Below, piece by piece: positions 46,311 to 61,022 of a stretch of 64,000 nucleotides of DNA; positions within the stretch are counted from its first letter, which is position 1; the number at the start of each line of letters is the position of its first letter. A program made the translations under genes and the position numbers. Origin of the DNA: Chromera velia (taxonomy: Eukaryota > Sar > Chromeraceae); assembly GCA_018398765.1 (NCBI GenBank), contig JAHBMJ010005745.1, positions 37,378 to 101,377 on the forward strand, written 5' to 3'. The notes beneath the pieces were generated by a model, which searched no databases, was not told where the DNA came from, and saw only the letters and a program-made list of their open reading frames with translations.

Positions 46311-48790
46311 ATGCACCTGAGGGGTTTAAATCCTGAAGGTTGAACATCTAAGCAACCTGTCTGCCCAGATCAGCCAACTGGGTCTAGATAGCACTCCCTA
46401 TACCACCTCCACCAGTGCCCTCGGTCGGGATAGACACATCCTCGGCAAGAGGGCCAGAGGCACCGTTGTTGACTTCTGCAGGGACTTTGGGTTGTGGAAC
46501 GGGAATGCCGGCGAGCCTGTTGAAGGAACGCACTCCAGACAACCCTTTACCTTTCCCTCCTTTTCCTTTCCCTTTGCCCTTTCCACCTCCATCTCCTGTT
46601 TAAGGTACGAGCGATAGGTCAGTTTCTTGAGCTGAACCGGAACCAGCCGCAGAACCATCGTTTGGCGCTCTATTGGCTGCATTAAGTAGAGAAGGAGTGC
46701 ATAATTGGCTTACTAACCCCTCATGGATGGTTTAAATAACTATACGCTGCTATTAATGCAGAGTTTGGGAGGGATGATTGGAGTGATTACACTGAACCAG
46801 AACCCTAAGGTTCTAAACCCTAACGGTGCTCCTACAGACGCATAGAGGTCTGGGCACTCGATTAGAGATGATAAGTTCATAGTGAACTGGAGTTGACCAC
46901 ACTGAATTAATATATGCACGCTTGTCTGTCATCGTTTGTTAATCTGTACAGACTGTCACTGCATGAAAGTGACCAGTGCTAAACTTAGTCAACGAGAGAA
47001 AACCAGTTCACTTAGCCCTGAGATTCAGATGATGCCTTAATGATTATCCTGCAGTGAATGAGAGCAGTGCACTCAAGCCAACAGAAAGGTGCCAACCGAT
47101 GCCTCGGAGCGAGTAGTGCATACGACTACACCAAAAGATGCCGACAAGTGCCCCAAGACTGCCCCAGAGAAGGTAGTGCAAACAACCACACATAAACGGT
47201 GCAGACCTTACCACAACAGGAGGCAGCGCACTCGAGAACACATGGACTGCTGCAGGCAGCGTCGTGCAGAAGCCAGCGTACACCACCATACAATCAGGTG
47301 CAGACTTTGCCTCCAGGAAGGCAGCGCACACGACTACGCGAACGGGTATAGACATTGCCCTATAGGAGGCAGTGCACACAACCACACACACGGGTGCAGA
47401 CATTATCCCAGAGCAGGCAGCACTCACGACCATACGAAAAGGTATAGACCTTGTCCCCGAGAACGCAGCGCGCACAACCATATGAACGGGTGCAGACATT
47501 GCCCCAAAGGAGGCAGCGCACACAACCGCATGAACGGGTGCAGACATAGTTATAGCAGGTAGCATACACGACCACACGAGCGGGTGCAGACCTTGCCCCC
47601 AAGAAGGCAGCGCACACAACCACACAAATGGGTGTAGACATTGCCCCAGAAGAGTCAGCGCACACAACGGCACACTATTATACGAACGGGTGTAGACATT
47701 GCCACGGAAATGGTAGCGCACACAACCATACGAACGGATGCAGACCTTGCCCCAGAGAAGGCAGTGCACACAACCACATGAACGGGTGCAGATATTGCCC
47801 CATGGGAGGCAGCGTACACAACCACGCAAATGGGTGCAGGCATTGCTCCAGAGAAGGCAGCGCACATGACTATACAAACGGGTGCAGACCTTACCCCAGA
47901 GAAGGCAGCGCACATAACCACACGAACAGGTGCAGACCTTGCCTCAGAGGAGGCAGCGCACACAACTACACGAACGGGTGCAGACATTGCCCCAAAGCAG
48001 GCAGCGTATACGACCGCACGGACAGGCGTAGACATTGTCCAGGCAACAGACAGCGCACACCAGAAACATGAACCAGCGTCGACACCGCCCCAGAGAGAGG
48101 CAGCGCATACATCCACACTGTGGGGAAAAAGAACTACCCAGGTGCTACCCTCACCCCCACAGGAGGTGGGGCACTCAACAGGTCTGAAGGCAAAGGGGCA
48201 TGGGGCACAGGACACTCGAGAGACGGGAAATGAAGCCGAGCAGAGAAACCAGGGAAGAGACGTGCGTGCAATGTTTGATGCATAATTCGTGTCTTGCTTG
48301 CAAAGACCCATCAGATGCATGGCAGCCAATCGAAGACCTAGTTGGAGACAATTGGAAACAGACCCCGTGTCTCCTCCAAGCTGCAGGCAAAAGGAAACCC
48401 CGGCCCCCTCCCAGAAGCAGACAGAGTGGAGGGAGAGAAATGAAATAAAGAGACGAGGTGGAGAGAAAAAGAGACTAACCGCCAGCACCCGAGTTCTCCA
48501 TGGTACTGCCAGGAAACGAGAGGCTAACCAACATAACGAACAAGATGAGGAGCTTCATCCTGCCAGTGGGAGCGAACTTGAGGGTCTTTGGTTGTCTTCG
48601 GCACAAAACGAAACCCAACAAATCCAGGGGCTGAACCACCCGTCCACGACGATTTCCGAGACTTGCCGGGGGGCTCCGATCTTTCCAAAGCTCAGACAAC
48701 CGACGATCGAGCAACGGAAGCAACCGACGCTAACGAACCAAACCAAGAACCTAATTCTCGAACAAAAACAGGAACCGAGAAACTCAAAAA
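46311..48790. other. 5' part of the tyrosine-recombinase retroelement outside the gypsy insert
   Basis: Between the gypsy LTR and repeat A1. At 46,400-46,600 the minus strand has coding-like Gly/Lys-rich then Pro/Ala-rich sequence that stops at TAG and TAA codons. It is probably the upstream part of gag. A 48-bp minisatellite fills 47,100-48,065. The remaining 700 nt have no recognised coding content. Confidence 0.45.
47110..48065. repeat. 48-bp minisatellite, about 20 copies
   Basis: The unit is built on GCAGCGCACACAACCACACG, then AACGGGTGCAGACATTGCCC, then CAAAGGAG. Copies differ at a handful of positions but keep a 48-nt period, a multiple of three, so all frames stay open and give repetitive translations on both strands (AHTTTRTGAD.APE on the plus). 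Regular spacing without unique spacers shows plain tandem duplication. It lies within the retroelement's 5' region. Confidence 0.85.
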
Positions 48791-49057
48791 GAACAGGAGC
48801 CGAGCAACTCACTGACCGTTGTAGAGAGACGATCAAGAATGAGTCATGTGAGTGTTTCAGAACTTTCAAATATGACAAATGGAGGACCTAACCTACTAAG
48901 TCAGGCCTGACCATTCCACTGCTTTGCTTTTAGATTGTCAGAGCCGTTTTTTCAAAAAAGAGTTTGATCTCTTTTTGCGGGGCGTGGCCCCCGATCACAG
49001 CCCAAGATATGCTGAGGCCGCAAAGTGCCGGCTGGGGTAAGTTTGTGCGGCTGTTTT
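48791..49057 (-). repeat. Split direct repeat A1 of the tyrosine-recombinase retroelement
   Basis: Partner of 32071-32338, 16.7 kb away in the same orientation. It marks the 5' end of the element on the minus strand. The two copies differ at scattered positions, mainly by transitions. Confidence 0.85.
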
Positions 49058-49256
49058 CATACTATAGAAAGAATGCAGAAAGACCCCCTGACTGCCTGGG
49101 GTACCGCAGGTGGTCCGTAAGGACCACGTGGAGAAGGTCATACATAAAACCCCAGGCGGCCCATCAAGGCCGCCTGGGGTCAGCGCAGGCAGTTATTCTG
49201 AAGGTTTAGATAGCATGTTCTCTGATCATTTATTGTTGTTTCGTACCGTCCTCAAC

Positions 49257-50279
49257 CTAGGGTAATCGACTTAAAATATTACTATAGATGAATTTTAGGG
49301 GTTACACATAGGGTATGTTAGTATTTAACGTCACTCCTACACTAAAAACCATTTTTTTAGGACTTATTACATTAAATTACTTCAAACAAAGTCAATATCT
49401 CATCAGAATGCTCACTGGTTCACTTGCAATCTGTGATGAAAGTTTTGTCTCCAGGTGACATCTAGAAAGGGCTCGTAAACTCGTAATCCATAATATATAG
49501 TGAAATGAGGTAAACAGCCCCCCTCCCTGGACCCTCCTTCAAAAAATAAAAGAAAACCGTCATGATGTGATAATGTTATCACTAGACTTCAATCTCAACA
49601 TCCATGACAATATCAGGGTCCTTGATGAGAAGCTTTTTAAACGTTTCTTCGACTTTTTGCAGCTCATCCTCCTCCATAAACAAACTTTTTCCCCAGCCTT
49701 TTCCTACAACTTTTGCATGGTGCAACCAATAAAAAACAACAGCAAGACTAATAGTATTAAGGCAAATTTTAGGCTGCAATAGAACTAGGCTCGCGGCGGC
49801 TGCTATTGCTCTGTGGCCTCCCAAGAGAGGCCGAGTAGTCAACTCAATGCCTCTTCCATCAGTCTCCCCCCCTCCCTTTGCCCCTGAATCCCCACCTTGA
49901 ATCTCTGATAGGTGCTCAAAAGACTACAGAAGAAGAGAATTAATAATTTTTATTGTCTTTTGTATGAGCTACAGCGGGAAGCCTTGTATTTTCTGGGAGA
50001 TGGGTGATGGCATGCAAGGAAAAAAAATATTGGTGGTCTTTCAAAAGATGCCGTAATCTCGTAATCTGTAATCAGTTGTAAGAGACATACCATAAAAGGG
50101 GGGGGTATATGATTATTTTTTCCCGTAATCACACTTAATTTCATCAGATTTAAGCTTTTTAAAATGAATCACGTTCCTTTAGCCTAAAATATTTATATAA
50201 TCTATGTTTTTATTATATGTTTTGTATGATCTTACCTATATAAAATCTTAATTATAATTGAAATAGTTGAATACCCTAG
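49257..50279. mobile_element. Short DNA transposon with CTAGGGT ends, copy 1
   Basis: The ends read CTAGGGTA...TACCCTAG, and the similarity continues inward for about 16 nt. An identical 9-bp sequence, GTCCTCAAC, flanks both sides (49248-49256 and 50280-50288). It contains one minus-strand open frame related to the ORF at 51191-51502. No catalytic transposase domain is visible, so it is non-autonomous or belongs to an undescribed type. An 8-9-bp duplication and A/T-rich interior fit hAT-like or Mutator-like elements. Confidence 0.7.
49582..49842 (-). pseudogene. Small transposon-borne ORF, relative of 51191-51502
   Basis: Up to 86 codons open, with no ATG at the upstream end. The core has SLAVVFYWLHHAKVVGKG, an acidic helix EEDELQKVEETFKKLL and an acidic tail. 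It aligns by eye with the plus-strand ORF of copy 2 (ALSAVFFYLHSSTQV..., NEELTRLEIRFQEIL). I do not recognise the family. Because two separate elements retain it, it may be the C-terminal part of an element-encoded protein. Confidence 0.4.
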
Positions 50280-50892
50280 GTCCTCAACGCATAATAAAAT
50301 GTGTTGAAGAGGTCCTGGATTGACTGACTGATTGATTCATTAAGTGAAGGTGTGCAGCCACCGAACTCGTTCTTGTATCTGAGAATGTCTGTGCGTATGT
50401 GTGACTGCCTACATGTGTCTGCATACATGTGTGGTGCTGGGCGAGATTTAGGTAATTAAGCATCCTAGCGGGGAGAGTTGGTCTAATCAAAGCTAGGGTC
50501 TGACACTCTTGATATAGACCATAGGTTTCGGCAGTGGTTTTAATGCCTAAAACCATATAAAAAACTCAAAAATCTATGTTTATAGGTCAATCTAAAGCTC
50601 AGCTAATCCTAAAAACTTAAAGTCTAATAATTTTAGAGTGGTTCTCTTTGGTTTATAGTTGGTTACCCCCCTTTTTATAGTATTTTGCTAGTCCCGGTTT
50701 TTATTGGTTTTGGAACCATAAGATTTACCACTGAAACCACACAAAAACCAACTCAAAAAACCGGCCGGCCTCAATACGTTTTTTAACATAACTGTGATGA
50801 TATTACAATGGTTTTATCACATTTTCATACATAAAAACTAACCAGAATGCTAGAGGGAGAGCATCTAAGCGAGTGCACTGCTCAATGTACTT

Positions 50893-51153
50893 CTAATTGG
50901 CGGAATCCGATTTGTTCTCCTTCTCCCCCGTCTTTTCCTTTTTCTCCTCCCTAGTCTCCTCCCCTGTTCCCTTCTGCACTGCCATCACAGGCTTCTGATT
51001 TTTGGAAACTAGGTGGAAGCGCTCCAGATGTTTCTCAAACACAGTCAATTTTGGGGTGCCGGTTGATGAAGCCCAAACAGTTAGCTTGCACTTCTTCTCA
51101 TCTTTCCTTGTGCAGAGAAGGCACTCGAACTCTGCACTCGTACCATCCAGTCC
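50893..51153 (-). pseudogene. BED-like zinc-finger fragment
   Basis: 86 codons open, without a start ATG before the finger. The spacing C-x2-C (C11, C14) followed by H-x4-H (H42, H47) with FEKHLERFH matches a BED/C2H2 finger. The tail is Glu/Lys-rich. This is probably the N-terminal DNA-binding part of a hAT-type transposase; no catalytic region follows within the element. Confidence 0.5.
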
Positions 51154-51190
51154 TTAAGACAAGCATCCAGCAATAAAAAGAGGAAGAAGC

Positions 51191-51502
51191 ATGGGTTTGT
51201 CTCGCGTTGCTCATACCAACGACAACGCTCACCTTAAATTGAGGGTCATTTCGTACAAGAGAGCAAGAGAAGAGGATGCAGAGGGGGAAGTGATAAAATT
51301 TGTGCCGTATATCGCACCTACAACTATAACTGCTCAAATTGATCACATTGCTCTGTCTGCTGTATTCTTTTATCTCCATTCAAGCACCCAAGTCTACGGT
51401 CGTTTGACGGTTGACAATGAAGAGCTTACCAGGTTGGAGATACGGTTTCAAGAAATTTTGGAGGAGGAAGAAGAAGAAGAGGGAGAAGGAGATGATAAAT
51501 GA
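51191..51502 (+). CDS. Small acidic ORF of unknown function carried by the CTAGGGT transposon
   Basis: 103 residues from ATG to TGA. It is predicted to be helical, with a hydrophobic stretch (ALSAVFFYL) and a run of about ten Glu near the C-terminus. Transcribed divergently from the BED-like frame 37 nt away. It resembles the ORF in the neighbouring transposon copy. No known domain was recognised. It may be an accessory protein or a displaced transposase fragment. Confidence 0.4.
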   Translation: MGLSRVAHTNDNAHLKLRVISYKRAREEDAEGEVIKFVPYIAPTTITAQIDHIALSAVFFYLHSSTQVYGRLTVDNEELTRLEIRFQEILEEEEEEEGEGDDK

Positions 51503-52029
51503 TCTTTCGTTTCATTCAATTCAACTCAAACATGTATTTGACTCCTGTTTCCACATGCTTTTGCATGGTTTTAGTTGGTTTCTCCCGGTTTCATATGTTG
51601 GTTCCAAAACCGGCCTCTTCGCTCTTCTGGAACTTTGACTAGCAGATTATACTAAAACCGGAAAAACCGGCCTAGAACCAAAGAAATCTAAGCTTTAAAC
51701 TATTCTGTTCTGGTTCTTTTGATCAGATCTATTCAAAAATATAACTTTTAGATGTCTAGTAGTAATTGTTAGTCTAAGGGTACCCTTTAAATTTTTTTTT
51801 TTTTAATTATATAGTAGAAGTGTCAGACCCTAGAATCGGAGGCGGCTGGCCTGGCCGTACAGGCAGGCTGTGTGATCGCCCCGTTAGGCCAATGATCGAT
51901 CGAAGCGTCCATGGTCTCCGATCGAGCAGTTTAATCTTGCACCTCTTTTTTCTGTCTCTTCGGTCGGCTTCTGCCGGTTAGTTGCCTCGCTTTTGCAGAA
52001 AGGAAGCAAAGACAAATGCTTTCGTTCGT

Positions 52030-56594
<4,565 letters not shown>

Positions 56595-57352
56595 CCTTTC
56601 TAAACAGGAGAAGTACGCTGCATATGCATGCCGCGAAATAGTGCCGAATTATACTTTTTCTCCGTGCAAAGCCGATTTTGGTGCATGGCATGCGCGCACC
56701 GCGCTCGACCTATTAACCGCCGGCCATGAGACTCGATCCTGCGCGGCCCGCGTAACGCGTAAGCGCAGGCCGCCAAAAAAATCGGCCTCAGCCGATACGG
56801 AGGCTGTGACAGGCACTCTCAGGTACTCTCAGGAAGAGGTTTTCACGTCCTCTTTGGGCCTCTTTTGGTTCTCCGAATGTGTTAGGTGACTTTATTAGTG
56901 GGCAGATCTTCTAGTTAGGAGCGGATGTCAGAGTCACAGTTAGACTGAATTGTGTGAAAGGCATGAAAGATTGAAAGGCCAGAGCCTACTACAGCTGAAG
57001 GTTGAAGTTTCGCTATAAAGGCCTCCATTTACTTTCTGACCCGTTTAAATTAGACATAAGTAGACATAAGCTGTCCAGACACCCAAAGAGTCATTAGTCA
57101 TTTTTACTTTTTTGTTTTTTCTTCTATTTTTATGCAAGAAATGTCTGGTTCCCCATTATTTTTACATCTCTATGACACTTGTAAATACTTATAAAACAAA
57201 AATAAGTATTTTTTTTATTTAAAAATTACCCCTAGCCTTTATGACTTACCTTTTATATAAGCTCACTGTGCTACTCACATATATGAAATTGTAATCAAGG
57301 CCCCCCAAAAAATTCTAGAAAAAATTATATAAATTAATTTTTAATGAGAAAT
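56595..57352. other. Upstream region of the Cache-like gene
   Basis: The first 230 nt are GC- and CpG-rich and probably hold the promoter of the minus-strand gene. From about 57,030 the sequence becomes AT-rich and leads to the target site of the LTR-like element. No other gene is visible. Confidence 0.4.
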
Positions 57353-57357
57353 ATAAT

Positions 57358-57685
57358 AGAACTAAGGTAAGGTGGAGGTATGTGTCAGGGTGTCATAACA
57401 GGTAAGTCTCTGTGGTCTGTGCCCAAGTCTGTACAGCTCCTGAAGAAGTCTGTAAAAGTAATAGTAATACTCTCAATCCGAAAGCAAAGCAATGAATCTA
57501 ATCTCGTATGCTATCTAAAGCACGATACGCACAGAAATAACAAAACAATACGTCCGCGTGATAATCGCTCGGTGCGCCAGCGATTATTCACTGCATGCGT
57601 GCAACACGCATACGTGACACAAGCCCGGCCAAGCCCGCGGCCCAATGTGCAGCACGGTACCCCGATGGCTACCTGTACTTCAACT
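57358..57685. repeat. Left terminal repeat of the LTR-like element
   Basis: 328 nt, direct copy of 60693-61017, starting AGAACTAAGG and ending TACTTCAACT. The flank on the left is ATAAT (57353-57357). Confidence 0.85.
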
Positions 57686-60600
57686 CCCCCCCTCGATCAT
57701 ATTGCCGAAGCAAAAGCAAAACGTTGCAGAAAAAATATGCAAGGCAACGCGAGCAATACGACTCAGGACAAATTTCAGTCTAGCAAAGACAACAATAAAA
57801 ATGAAAACCGCCGTATGCTCTAATGGTGAGCTATAATGAAAAGAACGATTGCATGCTCTACCGATTGAGGTAGGAAGTCAAAAAGTTTCGTCAAAAGCAA
57901 AGACTTCCTATATGTAACAGTTACGTCATCAATCCAATCTGTTTTGATCTCCCCCCCGCTTTGTCCTCTTTTAGAAAAGAAAACCAGAAGTTTGTACTAC
58001 AAATTAATTCAGTTCGAAAAGGAAACAGACTTGTGGAATCAATCAAAATATGATGAACTCCTGAATGCAGTTGAGAAAATCTGGATTGATGAATAAATGA
58101 ATCAATCAATGAATGAACGAATGAAAATAACTTGTATTGAATAAGATGAATCAGTCAGAGTGCGGAAGCGATGACAGATTAGTTACGTGCATCACCTACT
58201 TTCCTTTTGCAGAATTAAAGCAAACCAAAATTTAAATTGGTCGACAAAAAAAAAAAGAAAGTTGAATGTCATTGAACGTCTTTTCTTCTCAATCTTTGTC
58301 ATACTGCGCTTTCTTCTTTTCTTCTTTTGTCTGTCTTCTGCTATCGATATGCATATGTGAGAAAAAAACCTTTCATAAAAAGAAAAGAAGTGAAACAACC
58401 ATCGAAAGGTGAAAGGACACTGTTCAGCTAGAACAAAGAGCAATCCGAGAAAAGAAAACGAATCACAAATCGAACAGTCGAGTCAAACACGTCACATAGA
58501 CTGCACATCTTTGAAAAGAAAATAAGATGCAGTGAATTCTATGCAGTGAATCCAGAAGAAAAACAAAACTGCCGAATGAAAGCAAAAACGAATGATACAC
58601 TTTTATTTTTATCTTTCCGTTCCGGTTCCTTCTATATAATGTGTCTTCTCTCTCTTCCCCATCTCCCCCCCCCTCTCTCTTTAATCTGCCCCATTCCCTC
58701 ACGTTCCTGTGATTCCTTCTCAATCTACTGCTCAGGTTGACTTGTTTGAAAAGAGAAGAGAAAAGCAAGAACTGCAAAGAGAAGGAGGAGAGAGAGAGAA
58801 AGAGAGAGCGATAAATGGTAGAACAAAGAGAAAACGCAAAAGAAAGCAATTTTGCTGTATTTGAAAAAAAAACTTTCACCAAACACGTTTAGGCAATGCA
58901 AAAAGAATAAAGAAGAGAAAAGAAAACCTTTTCAATTGTTAAATCATTTCGTTCTTTTCTTTCCTCCTAGTAGCCCTCTTTCTTTAGCACCCCCGCTCCC
59001 CCCCCCATTCTTTTCTCATTTGATTAGTCAAACGATGATCAAGAAAAAGAAAAGACAAGAAGAAGAGCGTGAAAAAGTAAAAAAAGAAAGAGTGAGAGAC
59101 ACCAGAAAGAAAATAAAAAGAGAAAAGAAATCAAACAAAAAGAAGAGTAAGACTCTGAATAAAAAGTAATAGGAAAACGAAACATCAGCTACTCAAAAAC
59201 GTAGTCATCTTCCGCTACCGCCGCAACAAGTTACACAAAGACTAGATGCTCAGACTTACACAGTACAAAAAGAAAAACAGTTTGAGAAGAGAGGTCTCAA
59301 AAAATTTAATGAATGAAAAGAAAATGATTGGACATTTACACACATCCATATTTGTCTTCTTGTTCTCCTGCGTTGGGAAAGCGGATTCAAGCGGAATTCT
59401 TTTCCTTCCTTCTTTTCAGGCAGGGATCTGCTACTCCATCATCCCAGTCCTTACATGTATTCATCCCCCCCCCGGCCATCCGTTGCTGACAAGGTGGAAA
59501 AGAGATATTCACAAATCGATTGATTTAGATCTAAGCATGGATGCAGAAGCTTAAGGCACTCGAAGTCCCCACAAAGCCTATATAGAAGTCATCGAGTCCA
59601 TCCGTTCACAAAACCCAGAAAACACAGCCAGACGAAATCGATACAACCAGATACAGCATGCAGGGCAAGCACACCGCTCTGAAAGGTATGGCTACTGCCT
59701 CATGAATCGTCTTCATTCAACGGAATGTGGCCCGGCGATAAACTCATGAACATGGGTGGGCAGCCCCTGACATAGTGCACATCTCAATCCAGACATGACC
59801 TATTTGTGTATCAGAGCACGTCCAGGCACTCACAAATCAAAAAACCATCCCATTCTCACTTAAGACGTCCATCCAGCACAGGCGAAACGACATACTCCGC
59901 ATAGCACACAGAATGAAGGTCCACGATCAGAACTCTTTTCTTCTTCCTCTGGAAGACTTCACATAGGGTGAGATGACAAAAAAACAAAACCAGTGCAGAC
60001 TTGTCTCCTGGTTTGTTCAGTCACCGCTCATAAGTAGAGTGGAACGTCGAAGACCAGGAAAAGACAGCACAGGCTGTTCACAGTGTCAACTGAGGGACGC
60101 AAAGAATCATGAAAGAGAGAGAAAGAGATAGATCAACACACCGCGGGAGGTTGTTTACGAGGTTTTCCTTCACTTGCGAAACAGATTCCAATTTCAACAA
60201 GAAGCTGCACTTGAGAGATCTACAGAGATACCTCTGTCAGTCATCCTTGACTGCTCAGAGGCGCTGTTGCAGAAGGTCGTCGAAGCCGTCTCCTTTCCTT
60301 CACAACCAGAAGCCGCAATGCTTCATGGACTGTAGTCCACCCGACTTCTTCTCCTTCTACAGATTAAGGGAAGACCCCCTCCAGAACCAGTTCTCCACTT
60401 CTGCTTGCATCTGATGTGCACAAACAGTAGATCGTTCACCTTATCTATAGAAGCAAACTCGTCAAGATTCATCTAGCAGCTGAATACACAACTGCTAGGA
60501 GGGTTTCTATCACAAAAGCGAGGACATGATTGAAACGACCAGGCTGTGCAAACAGATGCATTGCGAAGAACAGAAGAATGCTCTGAGGCTGCTTTAAGAG

Positions 60601-60692
60601 AAGAGGAGCGGTCCTCAGTCACAGAGAGAGAAGGTGAGGAAACATCTTGAACTGCAATACAGCAACAGCAAGCACTGTAGGCTATTGACCGC

Positions 60693-61017
60693 AGAACTAA
60701 GGTAAGGTGGAGGTGTGTGTCAAGGTGTTATGACAGGTAAGTCTCTGTGGTCTATGCCCAAGTCTATACAGCTCCTGGAGAAGTCTGTAAAAGTAATAGT
60801 AATACTCTCAATCCGAAAGCAAAGCAATGAATCCAATCTCACATGCTATCCAAAGCACGATACGCACAGAAATGACAAAACAATACGTCCGCACGATAAT
60901 CGCTCGGTGCGGCAATTATTCAGTGCATGCGTGCAACACGCATACGTGATACAAGCCCGGCCAAGCCCGCGGCCCAATGCGCGGCACGGTACCCCGATGG
61001 CTACCTGTACTTCAACT
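60693..61017. repeat. Right terminal repeat of the LTR-like element
   Basis: 325 nt, direct copy of 57358-57685, followed immediately by ATAAT (61018-61022). Confidence 0.85.
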
Positions 61018-61022
61018 ATAAT

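Larger units (their letters stand above)
31497..49057 (-). mobile_element. Tyrosine-recombinase retrotransposon (Ngaro/PAT-like), interrupted by a gypsy element
   Basis: Read on the minus strand the order is A1 repeat (49057-48791), a gag-like region, reverse transcriptase, RNase H, tyrosine recombinase, then B1 (32925-32607), A2 (32338-32071) and B2 (31808-31497). A1/A2 and B1/B2 are pairs of direct repeats. This split direct-repeat layout is known for Ngaro- and PAT-like elements, which integrate through a tyrosine recombinase in place of a DDE integrase. A Ty3/gypsy element occupies 40113-46310 inside the gag region. Several ORFs carry in-frame stops and at least one frameshift, so this copy is dead. 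Outer ends beyond A1 and B2 were not defined exactly. Confidence 0.75.
50493..51833. mobile_element. Short DNA transposon with CTAGGGT ends, copy 2
   Basis: The ends are inverted copies of CTAGGGTCTGACACT. The flanking 8 bp are AATCAAAG on the left (50485-50492) and AATCGGAG on the right (51834-51841), a target duplication differing by two transitions. Inside are a minus-strand BED-like zinc-finger frame and a divergent plus-strand ORF related to the ORF in copy 1. The BED finger and 8-bp duplication favour hAT affinity. Confidence 0.7.
57358..61017. mobile_element. Non-coding LTR-like element with 5-bp target duplications and AG..CT ends
   Basis: Two direct repeats (328 and 325 nt) flank about 3.0 kb. 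The whole unit is bounded by exact ATAAT copies (57353-57357 and 61018-61022), as expected for LTR retrotransposon insertion. The interior has no gag or pol homology, so it is a large non-autonomous element of the LARD type. The terminal bases are AG..CT rather than TG..CA. The two repeats differ by about 17 transitions, one transversion and a small indel. A tRNA-like A-box sequence (CAATCGGTAGAGCATGC on the minus strand) occurs near 57,865. Confidence 0.75.

Noticed and set aside
47110-48065. CRISPR array
   Set aside because: The units are contiguous 48-bp tandem copies without unique spacers, and the DNA is eukaryotic with no cas genes.
47044-48071. Long open frames on both strands over the 48-bp array as Cys-rich or His/Thr-rich proteins
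   Set aside because: They are translations of a tandem repeat whose period is divisible by three; the frames open equally on both strands and have no non-repeat core.
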